Of a DNA stretch of 6,486 bases, positions 1-5,952 are shown one piece after another. A program made the translations under genes and the position numbers. Source of the DNA: an uncultured Rhodospirillales bacterium (GTDB lineage Bacteria; Pseudomonadota; Alphaproteobacteria; Rhodospirillales; Defluviicoccaceae); assembly GCA_937127205.1 (NCBI GenBank), contig CAKZLS010000436.1:1-6486 (forward strand). The letters run 5' to 3'. Within the stretch, counting starts at the first letter, position 1. Each line of letters opens with the position of its first letter. A model generated the notes under the pieces. It was not told where the DNA came from and searched no databases. It was given only the letters and a program-made list of their open reading frames with translations.

Positions 1-1
1 C

Positions 2-367
2 CCGCCGATGGCGCAAACCGATCCGTTGAAGATCCTCGGCAACGTCAGCGGGATCGCGGTGATCGGCGCCTGCGCGGTGTTCATGGTGCGGCGCTGGGTC
101 GACAAGGAGAAGGCCGGCAAGACCACCTACAACGACTGGCTGTTCGTCAGTGTGCTCTTGTTGGTGGCGGTGACCGGGTTTCTTGCCCAGATTACCCGGG
201 CGGCGGAGCTGCCGGGCCTCGCCTACCCCACCTACTTCGTCCACCTGACGATGGTGTTTTTCCTGCTGGCCTATTCGCCGTTCTCCAAGTTCGCGCACGC
301 GTACTATCGGCCGACGGCGATGCTGCTGGCGCGCTATCGCGAAGCCCGCAACCGCGCGGCGGCTTAG
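2..367 (+). CDS. qmoC: QmoC, C-terminal part (quinone-interacting membrane oxidoreductase, haem b subunit), 5' end outside the window
   Basis: This is the last 121 codons of a larger gene; the frame is open to the window edge, so the ATG at 8 is almost certainly internal. Numbered from that ATG, hydrophobic segments lie near residues 13-27, 44-62 and 76-92, followed by a basic tail. H79 and H97 are 18 residues apart, the spacing of the distal pair of haem b ligands in NarI-type cytochromes. The stretch LAYPTYFVHL and the YSPFSKFAHA segment are typical of QmoC. In the family, QmoC carries an N-terminal iron-sulfur domain (not seen here) and a membrane haem b domain, and QmoABC moves electrons between APS reductase and the quinone pool. 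The ATP sulfurylase gene starts 18 bases later, which supports the assignment, since sat, apr and qmo genes are often clustered. A related HdrE-like subunit is the main alternative. Confidence 0.85.
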   Translation, partial: PPMAQTDPLKILGNVSGIAVIGACAVFMVRRWVDKEKAGKTTYNDWLFVSVLLLVAVTGFLAQITRAAELPGLAYPTYFVHLTMVFFLLAYSPFSKFAHAYYRPTAMLLARYREARNRAAA

Positions 368-385
368 GAACCGGGGTCTAGTACG

Positions 386-1558
386 ATGACCGGGTTGGTG
401 GAACCCCACGGCGGCGGACAGCTCAAGCCGCTGCTCATCGCCGAAGCCGAGCGCGCCGAGGAGCGCAAGCGCGCGCTGACGCTGAAGCAGGTCCCGATGA
501 CCAGCCGCGAGACCTCGGACCTGATCATGCTGGCCATGGGCGCCTACACCCCGCTCGACGGCTTCATGGGCTTCGAGGACTGGCAGGGCGCCTGCGCCGA
601 TATGCGTCTCGCCGACGGCACCTTCTGGCCGATCCCGATCACACTGTCCTGCGCGCGCGATATCGCCGATGCCATTTCCCCCGGCGAAGAGGTGGCGCTC
701 GGCGACGCCGAGACCGGCGACATCATGGGCCTCCTCGAGGTCACCGAGCAATACGAGGCCGAGCCGGATTTCGAATGCACGCACGTTTATCGGACCACCG
801 ACCCCGCCCATCCGGGCGTCGCCAAGATCCAGAACCAGTCAGACGTCAACCTCGCCGGGCGGGTGCGGGCACTGAGCGAGGGTGTCTATCCGGAGCGCTA
901 CAAGGGCCTGTTCCTGCGTCCGGCCGAAACCCGCGCGCTGTTCGCCGAGAAGGGCTGGTCCCGGGTCGCCGCCTTCCAGACCCGCAACCCCATGCACCGC
1001 AGCCACGAATACCTGGCCAAGGTGGCGGTGGAGGTCTGCGACGGGGTGATGATCCACCAGGTGCTGGGCGCCTTGAAGCCCGGCGATATCCCGGCCGAGG
1101 TGCGCACCCGCGCCATCGACGCCCTGGTGGAGCACTACTTCGTACCCGGCACCTGCGTGCAGGCGGGCTATCCCATCGAGATGCGCTACGCCGGACCGCG
1201 CGAAGCCCTGCTGCATGCCGTGCTTCGCCAGAACTTCGGCTGCTCGCACCTGATCGTCGGTCGCGACCACGCCGGCGTCGGCGACTATTACGGCCCGTTC
1301 GACGCCCACCACATCTTCGATACCGTCCCGGAAGATCGTCTGATCACCCGGCCGCTGAAGATGGACGTGACCTTCCACTGCTACCGCTGCGGCGGCATCG
1401 CCACCGGACGCACCTGCCCGCACGGCGACGAGGACCGGCTGCAGATCTCCGGCACCCGGCTGCGCGAGATGTTCAAGAACGGCGGAAATGTTCCGGCCGA
1501 GTTCAGCCGTCCGGAGGTGCTGGAGGTCCTGCGCGCGTATTACGCTGGCCTACATTGA
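386..1558 (+). CDS. sat: ATP sulfurylase (sulfate adenylyltransferase), dissimilatory homo-oligomeric type
   Basis: The 390-residue product matches the usual length of single-chain Sat. An N-terminal PUA-like domain covers roughly residues 15-165 and the nucleotide-binding catalytic domain about 170-385. The catalytic motif QTRNPMHRSHE is at 198-208, the GRDHAGVGD motif at 292-300 and the ISGTRLRE motif at 354-361. C332, C335 and C344 (C-x2-C-x8-C), with H346 as a possible fourth ligand, resemble the zinc site of some bacterial Sat enzymes. In sulfur oxidisers the cytoplasmic enzyme runs as APS + pyrophosphate to sulfate + ATP, a substrate-level phosphorylation; that direction is inferred from the neighbouring qmoC and dsr genes. 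The ATG at 386 is preceded by a modest GGGG at 373-376, 9 bases upstream. The gene is probably co-transcribed with qmoC. I see no clear terminator after its stop. Confidence 0.97.
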   Translation: MTGLVEPHGGGQLKPLLIAEAERAEERKRALTLKQVPMTSRETSDLIMLAMGAYTPLDGFMGFEDWQGACADMRLADGTFWPIPITLSCARDIADAISPGEEVALGDAETGDIMGLLEVTEQYEAEPDFECTHVYRTTDPAHPGVAKIQNQSDVNLAGRVRALSEGVYPERYKGLFLRPAETRALFAEKGWSRVAAFQTRNPMHRSHEYLAKVAVEVCDGVMIHQVLGALKPGDIPAEVRTRAIDALVEHYFVPGTCVQAGYPIEMRYAGPREALLHAVLRQNFGCSHLIVGRDHAGVGDYYGPFDAHHIFDTVPEDRLITRPLKMDVTFHCYRCGGIATGRTCPHGDEDRLQISGTRLREMFKNGGNVPAEFSRPEVLEVLRAYYAGLH

Positions 1559-1586
1559 GCCGGTTTTCCCGCGCGATTCTCGCCTC

Positions 1587-1600
1587 AATTTGACCAAATT
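1587..1600. promoter_or_regulatory. 14-bp palindrome, possible operator
   Basis: AATTTG at 1587-1592 and CAAATT at 1595-1600 are perfect inverted arms separated by AC. The site lies at the upstream edge of the AT-rich block, 29 bases past the sat stop. It also contains TTGACC (1590-1595), which resembles a -35 element but has no good -10 at the right distance. A dimeric regulator could bind here, but I recognise no specific factor, and short palindromes also arise by chance in AT-rich DNA. Confidence 0.3.
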
Positions 1601-1638
1601 CGCTTGATTGACTAATTACTGCTTTTTCTTGGCGAATT

Positions 1639-1657
1639 GAAAACGATTATCAACATT
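1639..1657. promoter_or_regulatory. Fur-box-like sequence
   Basis: GAAAACGATTATCAACATT matches the classical 19-bp Fur consensus GATAATGATAATCATTATC at 13 of 19 positions by my alignment, including the central GAT and the ATCA block. It sits about 70 bases upstream of the -35 of the best promoter candidate. Iron control of a cluster full of siroheme and iron-sulfur proteins would be sensible, but this is inference. Any AT-rich stretch scores partly against this consensus. Confidence 0.3.
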
Positions 1658-1689
1658 ATTTGTTAAACGACAATGATTCGCAAATAATG
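1654..1689. repeat. 9-bp perfect inverted repeat in the AT-rich block
   Basis: CATTATTTG (1654-1662) and CAAATAATG (1681-1689) are exact reverse complements separated by 18 bases. No T-run follows, so it does not look like an intrinsic terminator for sat. The arm centres are 27 bases apart, not a whole number of helical turns. The AAATAA core of the right arm recurs at 1695-1700 and 1715-1720. A regulator-binding site or a DNA structural element is possible. The left arm overlaps the Fur-like site. Confidence 0.4.
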
Positions 1690-1725
1690 ACAGGAAATAA
1701 CCGTCATGTTCTCGAAATAAAAAAC

Positions 1726-1754
1726 TTGCCGAACGTATCAGGATATACTAATAT
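1726..1754 (+). promoter_or_regulatory. Candidate sigma-70-type promoter for the dsr operon
   Basis: TTGCCG (1726-1731, four of six matches to TTGACA) and TAATAT (1749-1754, four of six to TATAAT) are separated by the ideal 17 bases. An overlapping TATACT at 1744-1749 is a better -10 but has no good -35 at proper spacing. Transcription would begin near 1761, giving a leader of about 285 nt before dsrA. A-rich DNA just upstream (1714-1724) could act as an UP-like element. Further promoters closer to dsrA cannot be excluded. Confidence 0.4.
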
Positions 1755-1771
1755 CAAACTCAAATGGGTTA

Positions 1772-1788
1772 CCGGCTCACGAGGCCGG
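1772..1788 (+). other. Hairpin I of the dsrA leader
   Basis: CCGGC (1772-1776) pairs with GCCGG (1784-1788) around the 7-base loop TCACGAG. It begins about 11 bases after the predicted transcription start. There is no T-run behind it. Its loop bases TCAC (1777-1780) are complementary to GTGA (1818-1821) at the loop of hairpin II, so a small loop-loop contact is conceivable. Known families were considered and none fits convincingly. Confidence 0.35.
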
Positions 1789-1809
1789 AGTGACCGACAA
1801 AAAAAGAAG

Positions 1810-1831
1810 GGCTGCCGGTGAATCCGCGGCC
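1810..1831 (+). other. Hairpin II of the dsrA leader
   Basis: GGCTG (1810-1814) pairs with CGGCC (1827-1831), and CGG (1816-1818) pairs with CCG (1824-1826), with one bulged C at 1815 and the loop TGAAT. The stem totals eight pairs including one G-U. An A-rich linker (1798-1807) separates it from hairpin I. It is not followed by a T-run. The phrase GGTGAATCCG superficially recalls part of cobalamin riboswitches, but the other conserved boxes are absent. Confidence 0.4.
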
Positions 1832-1923
1832 GATGAATTGGGAGACGACGGTATCTAAGTTCGATTGTTCAGAGCCGAAAGGACGGTGTTACGGGTCGTA
1901 GAAGTTGAAGTGTCGTTGAAAAT

Positions 1924-1944
1924 GAGGCGGTCGGTAGACCGCTC
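1924..1944 (+). other. Hairpin III of the dsrA leader
   Basis: GCGGTC (1927-1932) and GACCGC (1937-1942) form a perfect six-pair stem closed by a GGTA tetraloop. With one bulged G the helix can instead extend to GAG (1924-1926) against CTC (1942-1944). C-rich rather than T-rich sequence follows, so a terminator is unlikely. It lies about 100 bases upstream of the dsrA start and could shape or stabilise the leader. Confidence 0.4.
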
Positions 1945-2029
1945 CCCGTGACCTAACGCTCGCCTTTCGGACGCCGGCTCGCCAGTCATCGATGGATTTC
2001 GGTAGTCCCACGCAAAACCGCGACGGGAT

Positions 2030-2039
2030 GGAAGGTGAG
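2030..2039 (+). promoter_or_regulatory. Ribosome binding site that fixes the dsrA start
   Basis: GGAAGGTGAG ends six bases before the ATG at 2046. The in-frame ATGs at 1992 and 2028 lack such a site, so they would add 18 or 6 residues without support. The start at 2046 gives a 419-residue DsrA of normal length. Confidence 0.75.
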
Positions 2040-2045
2040 CGATCG

Positions 2046-3305
2046 ATGTCCAAGCCGATGCCTGCAACGCCCATGCTTGACCAGCTGGAAAGCGGACCGT
2101 GGCCAAGCTTCGTAACCGGCCTCAAACGGTTGGCCGAATCCGAGGACAAACAATACGCTCCCATGATGAAGGATCTGCTCGGGCAGCTCGAGCGATCCTA
2201 CGAAACCCGCACCGGATACTGGAAGGGCGGCACCGTGGGCGTGCTCGGCTACGGCGCCGGCATCATCGCGCGGTTCTCGGAAATCGCCGAGGAATTCCCG
2301 GAATCCGCCGAATTTCACACACTCCGCATCATCCCCGCCCCCGGCACCCACTACAGCGCCGAATCGCTCCGCCAGATCTGCGACGTGTGGGAAAAGTACG
2401 GGTCGGGCCTGATCGCGCTTCATGGCCAAACCGGCGATATCATGCTGCAGGGCTGCCGCACCGAAAACGTCCAGCCCTGCTTCGACGAGCTCAACGAGAT
2501 GGGCTTCGATCTCGGCGGCGCCGGGGCGGGTATCCGCACGTCGATATCGTGCGTCGGCCACGCCCGCTGCGAACACTCCTGCTACGACGAAGCCAAGGCC
2601 ATGCGGCTCATCGTCAACAATTTCCTCGACGACATTCACCGGCCGTCGCTGCCCTACAAGCTCAAGTTCAAATTCTCGGGTTGCGCCAACGATTGCTCCA
2701 ACGCCGTCCATCGCTCCGACTTCGCCACCTTCGGAACCTGGCGCGACGACATCCGCGTGGATCAGCAAGCATTCAAGGCCTACGTCGAGCAGAACGGCCG
2801 CAAATGGATGATCGACAATGTCATCCGGCTGTGCCCCACCGACGCCTTGTCGTTGAACGACGACGATTCCCTCGAGGTGGACAACGCAAGCTGCGTGCGC
2901 TGCATGCATTGCATCAATGTCCTCACCAAGGCCCTGAACCCCGGCCGCGATCGCGGGGTGACGGTTCTGATCGGCGGCAAGCGGACGCTCAAGGTGGGCG
3001 ACCTCATGGGCACGGTGGTGGTTCCCTTCATGCCGATGAAAACGGACGAGGACTACGAAAAACTCCTCGGGGTCGCGCAGCGGGTCCTCGATTTCTTCGT
3101 CGACAACGCTCTCGAACACGAGCGGATCGGCGAGATGGTCGAACGGATCGGCCTGGTCAATTTCCTGGAAGGAATCGAGCTCGATCTGGATCCCAACATG
3201 ATCAGCCATCCGCGGGCCAACTCCTATGTCCGCATGGACGGCTGGGATGAGGAAGTAGCCAAGTGGCGGGAGCGGAAAGCCGCGCCCGCGCCGGCGGCGG
3301 AGTAG
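2046..3305 (+). CDS. dsrA: DsrA, alpha subunit of dissimilatory (reverse-type) sulfite reductase
   Basis: The 419-residue protein is close to DsrA of Allochromatium vinosum in length. The siroheme/[4Fe-4S] site shows as C169-x5-C175 in SCVGHARCEHSC and C213-x3-C217 in SGCANDCSNA. An inserted ferredoxin domain at about 258-295 has C263 (in LCPTDA) and C283, C286 and C289 (CVRCMHC), enough for a second [4Fe-4S] cluster. With DsrB it forms the cytoplasmic alpha2beta2 enzyme that interconverts sulfite and protein-bound persulfide sulfur. The sulfite-forming direction is inferred from the downstream dsrEFH. I chose the ATG at 2046 over those at 1992 and 2028 because of the GGAAGGTGAG site. The C-terminal tail KAAPAPAAE is probably disordered. 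dsrB follows after 57 bases. All key cysteines are present. Confidence 0.98.
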   Translation: MSKPMPATPMLDQLESGPWPSFVTGLKRLAESEDKQYAPMMKDLLGQLERSYETRTGYWKGGTVGVLGYGAGIIARFSEIAEEFPESAEFHTLRIIPAPGTHYSAESLRQICDVWEKYGSGLIALHGQTGDIMLQGCRTENVQPCFDELNEMGFDLGGAGAGIRTSISCVGHARCEHSCYDEAKAMRLIVNNFLDDIHRPSLPYKLKFKFSGCANDCSNAVHRSDFATFGTWRDDIRVDQQAFKAYVEQNGRKWMIDNVIRLCPTDALSLNDDDSLEVDNASCVRCMHCINVLTKALNPGRDRGVTVLIGGKRTLKVGDLMGTVVVPFMPMKTDEDYEKLLGVAQRVLDFFVDNALEHERIGEMVERIGLVNFLEGIELDLDPNMISHPRANSYVRMDGWDEEVAKWRERKAAPAPAAE

Positions 3306-3350
3306 CCGCACCGGACCGCCTCGCGCGTCCGAGCAAAAACCGATCGAGAG

Positions 3351-3355
3351 GGAGG
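3351..3355 (+). promoter_or_regulatory. Strong ribosome binding site supporting the TTG start of dsrB
   Basis: GGAGG stands seven bases before the TTG at 3363. The first in-frame ATG downstream encodes residue 16 and would remove the conserved RRPIESGVPD segment, so the TTG is the better start. Confidence 0.8.
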
Positions 3356-3362
3356 AAATACG

Positions 3363-4433
3363 TTGGCTCCACCACGTCGACCCATCGAAAGTGGCGTTCC
3401 CGATCCGATGCCGCTCATGCACCCGCTGCTCAGACGCAACTACGGTCAGTGGAAGTGGCATGACCGCCCGCGTCCCGGGGTCCTGCATCACGTTGCCCGA
3501 AGTGGCGAGGAAGTGTGGACGGTGCGTGCCGGCACCCAGCGGCAATTGGACGTGTACTCCATCCGCACGCTGTGCGAGATCGCCGACACCCACGCCGACG
3601 GATTTCTTCGCTTCACCACGCGCTCCAACGTGGAGTTCATGGTGGGATCGGCGGACCGGGTCGCGCCGCTGATCGAAAGCCTGGGGGAACACGGCTTTCC
3701 GGTGGGCGGCACGGGCCCGTCGGTGACGATGATTTCCCACACCCAGGGTTGGCTGCATTGCGATATCCCGGCGACGGACGCGTCCGGCGTGGTCAAGTCG
3801 TTGATGGACTCGCTGCATCACGAGTTCACCCACGAAGAGATGCCGAACCAGGTGAAGATCACCACGTCGTGCTGCCAGATCAATTGCGGCGGCCAGGGCG
3901 ATATCGCCATCAACATTCAGCACACCAAGCCACCGACCATCAATCACGACCTGGTGGCACAGGTCTGCGAGCGGCCGGCAGTTGTGGCGCGCTGTCCCAC
4001 GGCGGCGATCCGCCCGGCGGTGGTCAACGGCAAACCGAGCCTGGAAGTGGACGAGAAGAAATGCGTCTGCTGCGGCGCCTGTTTCCCGCCCTGCCCGCCC
4101 ATGCGGATTAACGATCCGGTCCACAGCAAGCTCGCGATTTGGGTTGGCGGCAAGCATTCGTCGACGCGCACCAAGCCGAGTTTTCACAAGCTGGTGGCGG
4201 CGGGCCTGCCCAACAATCCGCCGCGCTGGCCCGAGGTCACCGAGGTCGTCCACAACATCCTCGGCGCCTACAAGGCCAACGCCCGGCCGTTCGAGCGCAT
4301 GGGCGAATGGATCGGCCGCATCGGCTGGCCGCGGTTCTTCGAACTCACCGGCCTCCCGTTCACCAAGTACCACGTGGATGACTGGCGGCTCGCGCGCCCG
4401 AGCCTGAATGCCTCCACGCATGTTTACTTCTAG
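3363..4433 (+). CDS. dsrB: DsrB, beta subunit of dissimilatory (reverse-type) sulfite reductase
   Basis: The product is 356 residues, normal for DsrB. The N-terminal RRPIESGVPD and the HPLLRRNYGQWKWHD stretch (20-34) are family hallmarks. The siroheme/[4Fe-4S] cysteines are C133 (GWLHCDIPATD) and the C170, C171, C175 group (TSCCQINCGGQ). A ferredoxin domain at about 205-250 carries C211 (ARCPTAA) and C234, C237 and C240 in KKCVCCGAC, with extra C236 and C244. It pairs with DsrA to form the sulfite reductase heterotetramer, which binds DsrC. Translation appears to start at TTG, seven bases after GGAGG at 3351-3355, and this is the only non-ATG start in the operon here. A reverse-strand frame lies open across dsrAB but looks like a composition artefact. 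Confidence 0.98.
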   Translation: MAPPRRPIESGVPDPMPLMHPLLRRNYGQWKWHDRPRPGVLHHVARSGEEVWTVRAGTQRQLDVYSIRTLCEIADTHADGFLRFTTRSNVEFMVGSADRVAPLIESLGEHGFPVGGTGPSVTMISHTQGWLHCDIPATDASGVVKSLMDSLHHEFTHEEMPNQVKITTSCCQINCGGQGDIAINIQHTKPPTINHDLVAQVCERPAVVARCPTAAIRPAVVNGKPSLEVDEKKCVCCGACFPPCPPMRINDPVHSKLAIWVGGKHSSTRTKPSFHKLVAAGLPNNPPRWPEVTEVVHNILGAYKANARPFERMGEWIGRIGWPRFFELTGLPFTKYHVDDWRLARPSLNASTHVYF

Positions 4434-4464
4434 GCAACCGGATCACCGTCGAAGGGGCAAGAAA

Positions 4465-4824
4465 ATGGACTACGTCATCATGGTCAATGAAGGTCCATAC
4501 AACCATCAGGCTTCCGATTCCGCCTATCACTTCGCGACCCATGCGCTCGACAAGGGTCACAGCATCCGGCGGATCTTCTTCTATTACGACGGCGTGCTGA
4601 ACGGGACGAAGTTCTCGGCCCCCCAAAGCGACGACCGCAACATCGTCAAGCGGTGGGCGGCGCTGGCGGAAGACCATCCCGTCGACCTGGCCATCTGCGT
4701 CGCCGCCGGGCTGCGGCGGGGCATTACCGACGACTCGCTCGCCGACGGCTTCCGGATAACCGGTCTCGGTGAATTCATCGAATCCTGCATCGACGCGGAA
4801 CGGACCGTCGTGTTCGGCGATTGA
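4465..4824 (+). CDS. dsrE: DsrE, active-site subunit of the DsrEFH sulfurtransferase
   Basis: The 119-residue protein has the DsrE/TusD fold signature: an N-terminal NEGPYNHQASDSAYHFA stretch (8-24), FFYYDGVLNGT (38-48) and the sulfur-accepting cysteine C78 in ICVAAGLRRGI. C78 has the same number as the catalytic cysteine known from A. vinosum DsrE. The DsrEFH alpha2beta2gamma2 hexamer in the cytoplasm passes sulfane sulfur to DsrC and is diagnostic of sulfur oxidisers. The start is the ATG at 4465, seven bases after GAAGGGG (4451-4457); an upstream ATG at 4408 would overlap dsrB and add an unrelated basic tail. The segment after the active site (residues 88-97) is about 11 residues shorter than in A. 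vinosum as I remember it. C108 is a second cysteine. dsrF begins 11 bases after the stop. Confidence 0.96.
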   Translation: MDYVIMVNEGPYNHQASDSAYHFATHALDKGHSIRRIFFYYDGVLNGTKFSAPQSDDRNIVKRWAALAEDHPVDLAICVAAGLRRGITDDSLADGFRITGLGEFIESCIDAERTVVFGD

Positions 4825-4835
4825 GGAGCGAACCC

Positions 4836-5228
4836 ATGACCCATCCAGATGACACACCCGCCGAAATCGTCGTAAAGCGATTTCTCTACGTCAATCGAAA
4901 GGCGCCGCACGGCACCATCTATGCGCTCGAAGAGCTCGAGATGGTGTTGATCGCCGCCATGTTCGAGCAGGACGTCCACCTCGCCTTCCTCGACGACGGC
5001 GTTTTTCAGATCAAGAAGAACCAGAAACCCGCCGAGCTTGCGTTGAAGGATTTTTCGAAAACCTACGGCGCGCTCGAAGACTACGGCGTGGAAAAAATCT
5101 ACGTGGAAAAAGAATCCATCGAAGAACGTGGGTTGACGCCCGACGACTTCATCATTCCGACCACGGTGCTTCGGCGAGACGACATGAGCGCTCTGATGGA
5201 GTCCATGGACGTCGTGCTGACCGCCTAA
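4836..5228 (+). CDS. dsrF: DsrF, structural subunit of the DsrEFH complex
   Basis: The 130-residue product belongs to the DsrE/F-like (TusC) family. Visible blocks are VKRFLYVNRKAPHGT (13-27), ALEELEMVLIAAMFEQDVHL (30-49) and FLDDGVFQIKKNQKP (51-65), the last being a strong DsrF/TusC signature. There is no cysteine at all, in keeping with DsrF serving as a non-catalytic partner of DsrE and DsrH. The ATG at 4836 follows GAGGAG (4823-4828) by seven bases, and that site overlaps the dsrE stop codon, so translation of the two genes is probably coupled. An in-frame TTG at 4821 would overlap dsrE and is less likely. Confidence 0.95.
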   Translation: MTHPDDTPAEIVVKRFLYVNRKAPHGTIYALEELEMVLIAAMFEQDVHLAFLDDGVFQIKKNQKPAELALKDFSKTYGALEDYGVEKIYVEKESIEERGLTPDDFIIPTTVLRRDDMSALMESMDVVLTA

Positions 5229-5256
5229 AAGACGTCAAAGCAGAAAGGCCAGAACG

Positions 5257-5559
5257 ATGCTGCATCTCGTCAACAAATCCCCCTTCGAGCGGACCAACCT
5301 GCAAGCCTGTCTCAACCGCGCAGTGCCGGGATCGGCCATCCTTCTCATGGAGGACGCGGTTTACGCATCGCTTCGCGGCACCTCCCAGTCCGATCTCGTG
5401 GCCGGCGCCGTCAACGCCTACGACTTTTTCGTCCTGGCGCCCGACCTTGCCATCCGCGGGCTGGACGCCAGTCAGGTACTCCAGGGGGTGGAACCCGTCG
5501 ATTACGGCGGATTCGTGGACCTTACGATCGATCGGCAAACCGTCCAGTCCTGGCTCTGA
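5257..5559 (+). CDS. dsrH: DsrH, small subunit of the DsrEFH sulfurtransferase
   Basis: The 100-residue product matches the DsrH/TusB family in length and layout. It begins MLHLVNKSPFE, a typical family start, and has its only cysteine at C18 (LQACLNRA), corresponding to the conserved cysteine near residue 20 of A. vinosum DsrH. The central ILLMEDAVYA block (29-38) and the terminal VDLTIDRQTVQSWL region are also family-like. It completes the DsrEFH hexamer, with DsrE and DsrF encoded just upstream. AGAAAGG (5242-5248) is eight bases before the ATG. The gap to dsrF is 28 bases and to dsrC 56 bases. Confidence 0.95.
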   Translation: MLHLVNKSPFERTNLQACLNRAVPGSAILLMEDAVYASLRGTSQSDLVAGAVNAYDFFVLAPDLAIRGLDASQVLQGVEPVDYGGFVDLTIDRQTVQSWL

Positions 5560-5615
5560 GAACGCGACCGATACGCTGACAACAACCGAACGGCAAACTG
5601 AAGGAGCGACACGTC

Positions 5616-5945
5616 ATGTACGAACTCAACGGCAAGACCATCAACCACGACGAAGAAGGCTACATCGTCAATCTGGATGATTGGAGCGAGGAACTCGCCG
5701 ACAAGATCGCCAAGGACGAAGAACTGGATATGACCGAGGAGCATTGGGAAGTGGTTAAGTTTCTGCGGGACTACTACCAGGAATACCAGATCGCTCCGGC
5801 CGTCCGCGTGCTCACCAAGGCGGTCGGCAAACGCCTGGGACAGGACAAGGGAAGCAACAAGTATCTGTATGAGTTGTTCCCCTACGGACCCGCCAAACAG
5901 GCCTGCAAAATCGCCGGCCTGCCGAAACCTACCGGCTGCGTGTGA
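5616..5945 (+). CDS. dsrC: DsrC, two-cysteine sulfur carrier
   Basis: The 109-residue protein is a full DsrC (DsrC/TusE/RspA family). The C-terminal arm has both redox cysteines, C97 (KQACKIAG) and the penultimate C108 (PTGCV), with the diagnostic 11-residue separation, so it can form the DsrC trisulfide and is not a single-cysteine TusE. The helical core, including EEHWEVVKFLRDYYQEYQIA (41-60) and VRVLTKAVGKRLG (63-75), is conserved. DsrC accepts sulfur from DsrEFH, acts as substrate partner of DsrAB, and exchanges redox state with the membrane DsrMKJOP complex. The start has AAGGAG (5601-5606) nine bases upstream. The gene is followed by a hairpin before dsrM. In other organisms dsrC is often expressed above its neighbours. 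Confidence 0.98.
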   Translation: MYELNGKTINHDEEGYIVNLDDWSEELADKIAKDEELDMTEEHWEVVKFLRDYYQEYQIAPAVRVLTKAVGKRLGQDKGSNKYLYELFPYGPAKQACKIAGLPKPTGCV

Positions 5946-5952
5946 CGAAGTG

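Larger units (their letters stand above)
1559..2045. other. 487-base intergenic region between sat and dsrA, with AT-rich and structured halves
   Basis: No convincing gene lies here. From about 1585 to 1765 composition falls sharply: I counted 55 G+C in the 170 bases of 1591-1760 (32%), against roughly 60-65% in the surrounding genes. This half contains the palindrome, Fur-like site, inverted repeat and promoter candidate listed separately. From about 1770 to 2045 composition returns to GC-rich and several short hairpins occur. The likely job of the region is to start and control dsr transcription independently of qmoC-sat. Short open frames at 1764-1793 and 1833-1901 have no good ribosome binding site. 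Confidence 0.8.

Noticed and set aside
775..1593. A 272-codon + strand frame overlapping sat
   Set aside because: It is an out-of-frame reading of sat with arginine- and proline-rich low-complexity translation. The sat frame carries all catalytic motifs.
1648..1660. IHF site beginning TATCAA
   Set aside because: The TTR part of the consensus is not at the right distance; TATCAA at 1752-1757 fails in the same way.
1764..1901. Cobalamin-type riboswitch suggested by GGTGAATCCG
   Set aside because: The other conserved boxes, such as the CCGCAACTG-type segment, are absent and the stems are too short. Only the local phrase is similar.
1992..2045. Longer DsrA starting at ATG 1992 or 2028
   Set aside because: Neither ATG has a ribosome binding site, and the added residues are not typical of DsrA. 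ATG 2046 has a good site.
3312..3331. Hairpin CGGAC...GTCCG between dsrA and dsrB
   Set aside because: It has only five pairs around a ten-base loop in GC-rich DNA with no T-run, which is easily a chance match.
1986..4421. An 811-codon open reading frame on the - strand across dsrA and dsrB
   Set aside because: It lies antisense to two certain genes, its translation is rich in R, H, A and G with no recognisable domain, and long antisense frames are expected opposite GC-rich codons.
5560..5615. A separate promoter for dsrC
   Set aside because: CTGACA at 5576-5581 is a fair -35, but no -10-like hexamer follows at workable spacing before the start codon.
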